Assembly: GCA_003154555.1 (NCBI GenBank) | Contig: PMDT01000409.1 | Coordinates: 1-7,086, forward strand | Source: Spirochaetaceae bacterium | GTDB taxonomy: Bacteria > Spirochaetota > Spirochaetia > SZUA-6 > Fen-1364 | Length of the DNA: 7,086 nt | Direction: 5' to 3' | In this document: positions 1 through 5,729 of the stretch, one piece after another | Position numbering within the stretch: the stretch's first letter is position 1 | Layout: the number at the start of each line of letters is the position of its first letter | Notes under the pieces: model-generated | The model's database searches: none | Told to the model about the DNA's origin: nothing | The model's input: only the letters and a program-made list of their open reading frames with translations | Translations under genes and position numbers: made by a program

Positions 1-16
1 AATCCTTCTCTCCCCA
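1..16 (+). tRNA. 3' end of a tRNA (possibly tRNA-Tyr), cut by the window edge
   Basis: The first 16 bases read AATCCTTCTCTCCCCA. They fit the end of a tRNA: AAT as the last three T-loop bases (58-60), CCTTC as the 3' strand of the T stem, TCTCCCC as the 3' strand of the acceptor stem, and A as discriminator. The expected partners (GAAGG and a 5' GGGGAGA) lie outside the window, so pairing cannot be tested. CCA is not encoded (the next bases are GGA), so it would be added by the CCA-adding enzyme, as in treponemes. The T-stem sequence and discriminator A resemble bacterial tRNA-Tyr from memory, but isotype is a guess. The terminator that begins three bases later supports a short RNA gene ending here. 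Confidence 0.55.
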
Positions 17-18
17 GG

Positions 19-50
19 AGCCTTCTTCCTCGAAGGAAGAAGGCTTTTTC
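19..50 (+). terminator. Intrinsic (Rho-independent) terminator
   Basis: Bases 19-30 pair perfectly with 34-45 (12 bp, AGCCTTCTTCCT against AGGAAGAAGGCT) around a three-base CGA loop, followed by a T-run at 45-49 and further Ts at 51-52. The T-run lies only on the + strand side, so it ends transcription coming from the left, apparently the tRNA. It separates that unit from the gene string starting at 79. Confidence 0.9.
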
Positions 51-78
51 TTCACAAGCGGTCCATTGGGAGGCACGG

Positions 79-594
79 ATGGAAAAGCCAGATGGCTTCG
101 CGCGCAGCGGCCTCAGATTCGAATGCACGCGCTGCTCCAAATGCTGCCGGCACACCCCGGGATATGTCTTTCTTTCTGCAGCGGACGTCACAACGCTCGC
201 CCGAAAGCACCGGCTTCGGAGTGGTGATTTCCTCTCCCTCTACTGTCGGCCGGTAGATTTCGGGCTCACTCGTCGCTACAGCCTCAAGGAAAAACCTAAC
301 CTCGATTGCATATTCTGGGAAAACGGGGGATGCTCGGTCTATGAGGCGCGACCTTTGCAGTGCCGCAGTTTTCCGTTCTGGAGCGCGCTCGTCACCTCGC
401 GCGCCGAATGGGAAAACCAGGCACGGATCTGCCCGGGGATGGGTTCCGGGGAATTGCACCCATGGACCGAGATAAAACAATGGCTCGAGCGGCGCCTCCA
501 GGAGGGATTCCTCGAGGCCGAGGGAGAAGAGCAGGAGAATGAAAGTCGTTTTCTGGGGAGTGCGCGGATCTCTTCCGACCCCTCTGACGCCTGA
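79..594 (+). CDS. YkgJ-family CxxCxxCC cysteine-cluster protein
   Basis: A 171-aa protein with the family signature near the N-terminus: C16, C19, C22 and C23 (CTRCSKCC). Further conserved-type cysteines are C56, C77, C85 (GGCSVYEARPLQCR), C95 and C118 (ICPG). The family (Pfam CxxCxxCC, YkgJ) is thought to bind zinc or an iron-sulfur cluster; its reaction is generally unknown, and nothing here narrows it. There is no signal peptide or membrane segment, so it is probably cytosolic. The ATG at 79 has a strong GGGAGG at 68-73 with a 5-nt spacer. Its last 18 codons overlap the next gene, and the tail after about residue 150 is acidic and then serine-rich, outside the recognisable domain. This suggests either a true long overlap or a small frameshift near 520-538. 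It is the first gene after the terminator, and no clear promoter was found in the 28 bp between them. Confidence 0.85.
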   Translation: MEKPDGFARSGLRFECTRCSKCCRHTPGYVFLSAADVTTLARKHRLRSGDFLSLYCRPVDFGLTRRYSLKEKPNLDCIFWENGGCSVYEARPLQCRSFPFWSALVTSRAEWENQARICPGMGSGELHPWTEIKQWLERRLQEGFLEAEGEEQENESRFLGSARISSDPSDA

Positions 595-1480
595 GCAGGT
601 CAGGGGCAAAATCGCCGCGGTCGTGCAGCGCATCCGGCCCGACGACCTCCAGAGCCAGAAAAGTCGGGAGCTCTTTCTCGCCGGCCTGCCGCCGTACCTC
701 TTCGGCACCACGGGCGGGAATACAACCTGCCTGGAGGTGCGCACGGATGATGACCGTATCATCATCATCGATGGAGGAACGGGATTGCGCGATCTGGGCG
801 TCTCGCTCCTGAAAAAGCGTGATCCGGGCACCGACTTTCCCATCTTTTTCACTCATTTCCATTGGGACCATCTCCAGGGGATTCCGTTTTTCGGCCCCGC
901 CTGGATCAAAGGCAATCGCATCACGTTCGCGAGCCCGTTTCCCTCGATCGAGCGCACGATACGTGGACAGATGAAACCCCCGTATTTCCCTGTCACGATG
1001 GACGCGATGCAGGCCGAGATCCGCTTTGCCTATCTCCAGGGCGAAAGCGTGCGGGTCGGTTCTGCCGAGATACGGTGGAAGCGGATGAATCACCCCGGCG
1101 GCTCATTCGCCTACAAGATCATGGATGGTGGAAAGAGTGTCATCTTCGCGACAGACTCGGAGGTCACAGATCGAGAGTTCCAGCAGCGGGAAGAGAACCG
1201 CGCCTTTTTCGAATCGGCCGACGTGCTCATTCTCGACTCCCAGTACACGCTGGAGGAATCATTTACCAAGTTCGACTTCGGGCATACGGCCTACACGATG
1301 GCGGTGAATCTGGCGGTCGAATGGAAGGTGAAGACGCTCGTGCTCTTTCACCATGAACCGCAATATGACGATCGCAAGCTCTTCGGCATTGCACGCAGCG
1401 CGGCATGGCACAAGGAGCAACTGGGCACGAGCGCTCTCGATATCAGGACCGCGCAGGAAGGTCTGGAGCTGACCCTGTGA
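539..1480 (+). CDS. MBL-fold metallo-hydrolase (TaR3/cyclic-phosphodiesterase-like group)
   Basis: A 313-aa metallo-beta-lactamase-fold hydrolase. It opens with the subgroup's usual MKVVFWGVRGSLPTP, which fixes the ATG at 539 despite the 56-nt overlap with the upstream gene. Metal-site motifs are THFHWDH (H106, H108, D110, H111), H185 (NHPGG), D206 (FATDSE), an LDSQYT strand with D233, GHT (H249), and the C-terminal FHHEPQYDD (H271, H272). All the dinuclear metal ligands appear present, so it should be active. Compared with short homologues it has about 40 residues between GSLPTP and TTGGNTTCLEV (residues 16-57), a helical, charged insertion. There is no signal peptide, so it is cytosolic. 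The substrate cannot be read from sequence; relatives are annotated as cyclic-nucleotide or other phosphodiesterases, some fused to signalling domains. The Shine-Dalgarno is imperfect: AGGAG at 533-537 is too close and GGGAG at 522-526 rather far. Confidence 0.9.
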   Translation: MKVVFWGVRGSLPTPLTPEQVRGKIAAVVQRIRPDDLQSQKSRELFLAGLPPYLFGTTGGNTTCLEVRTDDDRIIIIDGGTGLRDLGVSLLKKRDPGTDFPIFFTHFHWDHLQGIPFFGPAWIKGNRITFASPFPSIERTIRGQMKPPYFPVTMDAMQAEIRFAYLQGESVRVGSAEIRWKRMNHPGGSFAYKIMDGGKSVIFATDSEVTDREFQQREENRAFFESADVLILDSQYTLEESFTKFDFGHTAYTMAVNLAVEWKVKTLVLFHHEPQYDDRKLFGIARSAAWHKEQLGTSALDIRTAQEGLELTL

Positions 1481-1659
1481 CGGGCATCGTTCTTTCCGAT
1501 CCGGAGCAGGAAGAGATTTATGTTCTCCTCAAGCCTCGGGAGGACAGTCTTCCCGAACCGCTCGAAGAGGTCCTCCGGAAGGTGGAAAGGGCTCTTTTCC
1601 AGCGTCTCACAATCGAGCAGATCGAGGCGCTTGCCGCTCGTTTCGACGGCAGGCGTTGA
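1477..1659 (+). CDS. Small acidic protein of unknown function (60 aa)
   Basis: I do not recognise a family. I place the start at GTG 1477, which overlaps the previous stop as GTGA, a classic coupled junction, with GGAG at 1465-1468 eight bases upstream. The frame stays open further left to an ATG at 1405, but that would put 72 nt inside the metallo-hydrolase gene and add an arginine-rich, shadow-like stretch. The product is 60 aa, charged and rich in Glu and Leu: a short beta-like start (GIVLSDPEQEEIYVLLKP), then probably one amphipathic helix (about 27-44) and a second around LTIEQIEALAARF (44-56). It has no signal peptide, cysteines or membrane segment. The tight coupling suggests it works with, or is dosed with, the metallo-hydrolase. 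That is inference. Confidence 0.65.
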   Translation: MTGIVLSDPEQEEIYVLLKPREDSLPEPLEEVLRKVERALFQRLTIEQIEALAARFDGRR

Positions 1660-1696
1660 TTTCTTCATCAGCCATGGCTACTTTGAAGTATGGCGT

Positions 1697-1701
1697 GGAG
1701 G
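1697..1701 (+). promoter_or_regulatory. Shine-Dalgarno GGAGG that fixes the start of the large exported protein
   Basis: GGAGG lies five bases before ATG 1707. The frame is open back to TTG 1656 and ATG 1674, but neither has a usable ribosome-binding site, and starting at 1707 gives a standard signal peptide. Confidence 0.85.
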
Positions 1702-1706
1702 TCGGA

Positions 1707-1787
1707 ATGACAAAATTTTCGTGCCGTGCGGTTTTTGCAGTTTTCTTTGTTTTCGCCCTTTTTGCCGTGGGTGGAGCGGCTTTCGCA
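1707..1787 (+). other. Signal peptide (Sec, signal peptidase I type)
   Basis: Residues 1-27: a short basic start (MTKFSCR), a long Phe/Val/Ala core and an AFA cleavage site before DSS. C6 is ahead of the hydrophobic core, so this is not a lipobox. The mature protein would start at D28. Confidence 0.88.
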
Positions 1788-4700
1788 GACAGCAGCTTTC
1801 TTGATTACTATTCTCCTCAATTCCTGTCGGGGGCTGACGGATCGGCAACAACGGTGGTTCCGGCGGGAACCGTGCTCAACCCGGCTATCTCCGCGGACAG
1901 GCAGAGGCTCACCTTTGACGCGTCCTACATCGCGCTTACCCAGCTCACTCCAAGTTTTTTCTGGGGTGGAAACGTCTTGAATCTTGGCGTCACCTGGCCC
2001 ACACGCGCGGGCGTCCTTACTGGAATCGCCCGACTTGCAAGCGCGAACTTCACCGGTCTGAATTGGGGAACCGTGGGGTCGTTGAACGTGTCATTCGCCA
2101 AGGATCTCTTCCCCGACCTGTATATCGGTGCCGGGCTTGGATTCGAGTTCGGGGGCACCGCGACAACCCCCGACTGGGGACTCGGTCTGGACCTGGGCTT
2201 CGTCAGCATCGTGGGGAATGTGGGATTCCTCAAGGATTTCCGATGGGGCGGCGTCATCCGCAACATGGGCAAGCCTTACCTGTATGGCACGCCCGCGGGT
2301 TCCCTGGGAGATCCCCCACCGTTCACTCCGGCCATCGGCGCGAGCTTCGATGTCGTGAAGACGGACCAGTTCGTCCTTGCATTCAGCCCTGATCTCAGCT
2401 TCCCCGCATTCCAGGACATCCGATTCAGCCTGGGAATGAACTTCTCCGTGGATGACATCTTTTTCCTCACGGCCTCCTACAACTTCGATCTTCGTGAGAC
2501 GATGGGCTTGGAAACCCCACGCTCTCTGCCCATCGCATTCGGCCTGTCCCTCAAGCTGAATGGGCTGGGCGGCAAAGGCGCCGGCCAGGCGGGCGGGCAG
2601 GACGTCTCGGAGATAGGCACATCGATTGCGGCAGCCCCGCTCCAGGGCGGCGTCTGGGGATTCGGCATGGGCGCCAATGTTCCCATTGGAGTGCGGGACG
2701 TCACTCCACCGGTGATCTCCATCGATACCCAGGGTGAGAAGTACATCTCGCCCAACTTCGACGGGATCAAGGATGACCTGGATCTCGCCATCTCCATCAC
2801 GGACAACCGCTACATCAAGGGATACCAGTTCGTGGTCACCGACTCTTCCGGCGTGGTCGTGCGGACCATCCAGAACAAGGAAGAGAGGCCGGAAAATGTC
2901 GATTTCAAGAACCTCATCGCGCGCCTGACGTACATCAAGACCGGCATCCCCATCCCCGACTCTCTACGCTGGGACGGCAAGTCAGATGCCGGGACGGTCG
3001 TTCCCGACGGCACGTATCACTATCGCCTCGAGGCATATGACGACAACGGAAACCTGGGCAAGAGCCCGGACGGCACGGTGATCGTCGACACCACGCCCCC
3101 GATGGTCAGCTCCAACGCCGCGTACCTCATCTTCTCTCCCGACGGCGACGGCACCAAGGACACGCTGCCCATCCAGCAGACGGGCTCCGTGGAAGACACG
3201 TGGACGGGTATCATTTCCACAATCGCCGGAGAAAAGGTGCGCACCTACACGTGGCAGGGGAGCGTGCCCCCGAGCTTTGAATGGGACGGCAAGACCGACA
3301 ATGGCAACCTCGCGCCGGACGGCGTCTACAGCTACCACGTCGCGGCGACCGACCGCGCGGGCAACAGCGCGAGCGCGCAGCTGGACAATATCATCATTGA
3401 TACCCGGCCCACGCCGGCGCAGCTCGCCATCGATCTTTCCTATATCTCTCCGAACGGAGACGGCATCAAGGACACGGTCACCTTCTCCCTGCAGGTGCCC
3501 GTGACCACGGGTATTGAGAAGTGGAGCCTTGCGGTGGCCGACGACAAGGGGGTCGCGCACCGGACCTTCACCGGCACGATCACCATTCCTGCCACCGTCG
3601 TGTGGGACGGGAAGGACGACGCAGGCGCACCACTCCCCGAGGGAGCGTACGTGGGAAATCTTTCGGTCACATATGTGAACGGCAAGAATCCCAAGGCGAC
3701 ATCACCTTCGGTGACAATCGACGTGACCCCGCCGCGCGCGGCGGCCAAGGCCGAATACGACGTCTTCTCCCCCAATGGGGACGGCAACAAGGATACGGTG
3801 ACGTTGTTCCAGGACACGTCCGAAGAGCTGTTCTGGACCGGAACGATCCGCAATTCCGATGGCAAGGATGTCAAGACGAATGTCTGGCGGGCGCGCGCGG
3901 ATGACAAGTGGGTGTGGGACGGGAAGAGTGACGACGGCACGCTGCTGCCGGACGGCATGTACGTGTACACACTCGCCTCGACTGACCGTGCGGGAAACAG
4001 CATCACCTCGGCACCGGTCAACATCCGCATCGATACGGAGGATACACCGGTCCGCGTCTCCGCTGATCCCGCGTACTTCTCGCCCAACGGCGATGGAGTA
4101 AGGGACAAAGTCCGGCTGATCCCCTCGCTGCGCGTGACCACCGGAGTCGACTCGTGGACTTTCACGGTGCGGGATGCGGCGGGCAACAGCGTCCGCACAT
4201 TCAACGGGCGAAGCAAGGCCCCTGACGAAATGACCTGGGACGGCATCGACGATGCCGGAAAGCATGCTCCCGACGGGCAGTATACGGTTGCGCTCGCCGT
4301 GAGCTATGTGAATGGCAACAAGCCGAAAGCGGAAAGCGGTCCGTTCTTCATCGATACGCACACGCCGCAGATCGACGTGTCGGCTGATGCCATGCTGTTC
4401 TCTCCCACGCCTGACAGCAAGTTGCCGGCGGTGACCATCAAGCAGTCAGGAAGCGACGAAGACCTGTGGGAAGGGGAGATACGGGGTGCCGACGGGAAGC
4501 ACGTGCGCGGCTGGTTCTGGAAAGGCAAGCCCGCGGCCTTCACCTGGGACGGCAAGGACGAAAACGGCAACCTGATGCCGGACGGCTATTACACGTACGC
4601 TGTCAAGGCACAGAGCAAGGGCGGGAACACCACGACCAAGGAGTTGCGCGGTATCCAGATCGACACGCGGCCGACGCCCGTGTACGTCACGGCAGGCTCG

Positions 4701-5729
4701 AACGGCTTCTCGCCAAACGGTGACGGGTTCCGCGACGACATTTCATTCGCCATGCTCGTCTCGGTCAAGGACGGTGTGAAGTCATGGTCGCTCTCCATGG
4801 TCGAAGCAGCAGCGGGCGAGCAGAAAAGCTTTACGGGCGCCGCACCTGTCCCCGCATCCATGACGTGGGACGGCAAAGACAAGGGCGGAATCAAGGCGGC
4901 ACCGGATGGCCTTTACACGGCGGTGCTGACTGTCGAATACCTCAAGGGTAATGTCTCGACCGCGAAGTCGTCCGCCTTCAGGCTGGGCAACAGCCCCCCG
5001 AAGGTTGACCTTACGCTCCAGGGGCTTCCTTTCTCGCCTGACAATGACGGCGTGAACGACGAGCTCACCATCGCGTTGAAGGTGGACGACCCGGTTCCGA
5101 TCGACAGTTGGGGCATCGCGATCAACGACCCCGAGGGGCATCCATTCACGAGCATCAACGGCAAGGGTGCGCCTTCAGAGAATATCATCTGGAACGGCCT
5201 CTCCAGTGCAGGAGAGCTCGTGCAGTCCGCGGAAGATTACTCGCTCCAGTTCACGATCAAGGATGAGCTGGGAAACACCGCAACGATACAGAAGACGATC
5301 CCCGTCGACATCCTTGTGATCAAGGACGGGGACCAGTACAAGGTGAGAATCGCGAGCATCACGTTCCAAGCGGACACGCCAGACTATGTCCACGTGGATT
5401 CAGACAAGGCCCTGAAGAACTCCGACACCATCAAGAGGCTGGCGGAGATCTTCAAGAAATACGCCAAGTACAAGATCCAGATCGAAGGCCACGCGAACCT
5501 GGTGAACTGGAACAATGCCGCGAAGGCCAAGATCGAGCAGGAGCAGGAGCTGCTGCCGCTGTCCAAGGCGCGAGCGGACGCCATCCGCGCTGCCCTTATC
5601 GCACAAGGGATCGAGCCTGCCCGCATCACGACCATCGGTATCGGAGCCGCCAAGCCGCTCGTCGCTTTCTCCGACCAGGACAACATCTGGAAGAACCGGA
5701 GGGTGGAGTTTGTCCTCATCCGACAGTAG
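1707..5729 (+). CDS. Exported barrel / FlgD-Ig-like repeat / OmpA-domain envelope protein
   Basis: A 1340-aa modular cell-envelope protein. In order: signal peptide (1-27); a beta-rich, Gly- and aromatic-rich domain of about 260 residues resembling PorV/UPF0164 outer-membrane barrels (28-284), with an NPA motif near its start; a Gly-rich linker (286-333); eight Ig-like units (348 to about 1211), each opening with SPNGDG or a variant and most carrying WDGK and PDGxY, as in FlgD-type Ig folds; and an OmpA-like peptidoglycan-binding domain (about 1213-1340). The predicted role is structural: the barrel in the outer membrane, the stalk in the periplasm and the OmpA domain on the cell wall. Proteins combining FlgD-like repeats and OmpA domains are common in spirochaetes, but their function is poorly known. 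ATG 1707 is chosen for its GGAGG and signal peptide. The upstream gap is 47 bp. The gene overlaps mltG by 20 nt. An adhesin or scaffold role cannot be excluded. Confidence 0.9.
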   Translation: MTKFSCRAVFAVFFVFALFAVGGAAFADSSFLDYYSPQFLSGADGSATTVVPAGTVLNPAISADRQRLTFDASYIALTQLTPSFFWGGNVLNLGVTWPTRAGVLTGIARLASANFTGLNWGTVGSLNVSFAKDLFPDLYIGAGLGFEFGGTATTPDWGLGLDLGFVSIVGNVGFLKDFRWGGVIRNMGKPYLYGTPAGSLGDPPPFTPAIGASFDVVKTDQFVLAFSPDLSFPAFQDIRFSLGMNFSVDDIFFLTASYNFDLRETMGLETPRSLPIAFGLSLKLNGLGGKGAGQAGGQDVSEIGTSIAAAPLQGGVWGFGMGANVPIGVRDVTPPVISIDTQGEKYISPNFDGIKDDLDLAISITDNRYIKGYQFVVTDSSGVVVRTIQNKEERPENVDFKNLIARLTYIKTGIPIPDSLRWDGKSDAGTVVPDGTYHYRLEAYDDNGNLGKSPDGTVIVDTTPPMVSSNAAYLIFSPDGDGTKDTLPIQQTGSVEDTWTGIISTIAGEKVRTYTWQGSVPPSFEWDGKTDNGNLAPDGVYSYHVAATDRAGNSASAQLDNIIIDTRPTPAQLAIDLSYISPNGDGIKDTVTFSLQVPVTTGIEKWSLAVADDKGVAHRTFTGTITIPATVVWDGKDDAGAPLPEGAYVGNLSVTYVNGKNPKATSPSVTIDVTPPRAAAKAEYDVFSPNGDGNKDTVTLFQDTSEELFWTGTIRNSDGKDVKTNVWRARADDKWVWDGKSDDGTLLPDGMYVYTLASTDRAGNSITSAPVNIRIDTEDTPVRVSADPAYFSPNGDGVRDKVRLIPSLRVTTGVDSWTFTVRDAAGNSVRTFNGRSKAPDEMTWDGIDDAGKHAPDGQYTVALAVSYVNGNKPKAESGPFFIDTHTPQIDVSADAMLFSPTPDSKLPAVTIKQSGSDEDLWEGEIRGADGKHVRGWFWKGKPAAFTWDGKDENGNLMPDGYYTYAVKAQSKGGNTTTKELRGIQIDTRPTPVYVTAGSNGFSPNGDGFRDDISFAMLVSVKDGVKSWSLSMVEAAAGEQKSFTGAAPVPASMTWDGKDKGGIKAAPDGLYTAVLTVEYLKGNVSTAKSSAFRLGNSPPKVDLTLQGLPFSPDNDGVNDELTIALKVDDPVPIDSWGIAINDPEGHPFTSINGKGAPSENIIWNGLSSAGELVQSAEDYSLQFTIKDELGNTATIQKTIPVDILVIKDGDQYKVRIASITFQADTPDYVHVDSDKALKNSDTIKRLAEIFKKYAKYKIQIEGHANLVNWNNAAKAKIEQEQELLPLSKARADAIRAALIAQGIEPARITTIGIGAAKPLVAFSDQDNIWKNRRVEFVLIRQ
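1788..2558 (+). other. PorV/UPF0164-like outer-membrane beta-barrel domain
   Basis: Residues 28-284 alternate short hydrophobic and aromatic strands with Gly/Asn/Asp turns, for example LYIGAGLGFEFGG, FRWGGVIRNMGKPY, IRFSLGMNFSVDD and IFFLTASYNFDLRE. Together with VLNPAISADRQRLTFDASY near the N-terminus, this is the pattern of FadL-superfamily PorV/UPF0164 proteins. It is followed by the Gly-rich linker GLGGKGAGQAGGQ. The assignment is by pattern only; strand number was not computed. Confidence 0.6.
2748..5339 (+). repeat. Array of eight Ig-like units (FlgD-type fold)
   Basis: Units start at residues 348, 477, 581, 688, 792, 899, 1002 and 1110 (bases 2748, 3135, 3447, 3768, 4080, 4401, 4710 and 5034). 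Opening motifs are SPNFDG, SPDGDG, SPNGDG (four exact, then one more at 1002 after the variant SPTPDS at 899; so SPNGDG at 581, 688, 792 and 1002) and SPDNDG at 1110. The first seven have W-D-G followed by PDG or PEG and an aromatic; the eighth has WNG and no PDG. Units end in IDT/VDT with a Pro-rich join. By the distance from SPN to WDG they fall into two subtypes: A (W at unit position 49-50) and B (position 53), in the order B', A, B, A, B, A, B, B''. Unit 1 carries an insertion. The Asn/Asp-rich openings could bind calcium, as an inference. Confidence 0.85.
3135..5033 (+). repeat. Three tandem 633-nt (211-aa) A+B super-repeats
   Basis: The copies start at 3135, 3768 and 4401 and the next unit begins at 5034, so each period is exactly 633 nt. 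Each copy is one A unit (104, 104, 103 aa) plus one B unit (107, 107, 108 aa); the one-residue loss in the third A is balanced by a one-residue gain in the third B. A units share WTG/WEG and a V-(R/K)-x3-W strand (VRTYTW, VKTNVW, VRGWFW) and end in IDT-x2-TP. B units share SW/KW, (T/S)F(T/N)G and a VxYxxGN-type strand. The sequences are clearly diverged, so this is an old duplication of a two-domain block. Confidence 0.85.
5340..5726 (+). other. OmpA-like peptidoglycan-binding domain
   Basis: Residues 1212-1340 contain the ordered OmpA landmarks: the ASITFQADTPDYV strand, the helix around NSDTIKRLAEIFKKYAKYK, IQIEGHAN (1257-1264), LSKARADAIRAALIAQGI (1285-1302), the RITTIGIGAAKPL strand and NRRVEFVL (1330-1337). 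The usual GHTD is GHAN here, so the Asp that contacts diaminopimelate in OmpA is Asn1264; the Arg of LSxxRA (R1289) is kept. The loop between GHAN and LSKAR is about 20 residues, roughly twice the classical length. It should face the periplasm and hold the protein to the cell wall, though ligand preference may differ. Confidence 0.88.
5698..5702 (+). promoter_or_regulatory. Shine-Dalgarno GGAGG that decides the TTG start of mltG
   Basis: GGAGG sits seven bases before TTG 5710, inside the last codons (NRRVEF) of the upstream gene. No ATG or GTG suited to starting mltG lies between the upstream stop and the membrane segment, so this site is the best basis for the start. Confidence 0.75.

Noticed and set aside
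45..78. Promoter between the terminator and the YkgJ-type gene
   Set aside because: Only about 30 bases are available and no -10/-35 pair with normal spacing was found; the promoter may overlap the terminator or differ from the consensus.
52..852. Long minus-strand open frame (266 codons)
   Set aside because: It lies antisense to two well-supported genes, has Arg/Ser/Pro-rich composition without motifs, and is a product of GC-rich codon bias on the other strand.
1405..1476. ATG start for the small protein inside the metallo-hydrolase gene
   Set aside because: Adds a shadow-like N-terminus; GTG 1477 gives a normal coupled junction with GGAG.
1656..1706. Earlier TTG or ATG starts and a weak promoter-like pair (TTGATT 1656, TACTTT 1679) before the large exported protein
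   Set aside because: The early starts lack Shine-Dalgarno sequences and bury the signal peptide; the -10-like box matches the consensus at only three of six bases.
3440..4246. Long minus-strand open frame (268 codons) opposite the Ig-like array, with internal similarity
   Set aside because: Its repeats (such as SPLGEK) are the antisense shadow of the SPNGDG units; no independent gene signals.
2748..5051. SPNGDG motifs as dockerin or thrombospondin type 3 repeats
   Set aside because: The spacing of 103-129 residues and the WDGK/PDGxY core fit Ig-like FlgD-type units, not short calcium-loop repeats.
5515..5709. Upstream extension of the mltG frame
   Set aside because: Arg/Ser-rich shadow of the OmpA-like domain; no family similarity, and TTG 5710 has a far better ribosome-binding site.
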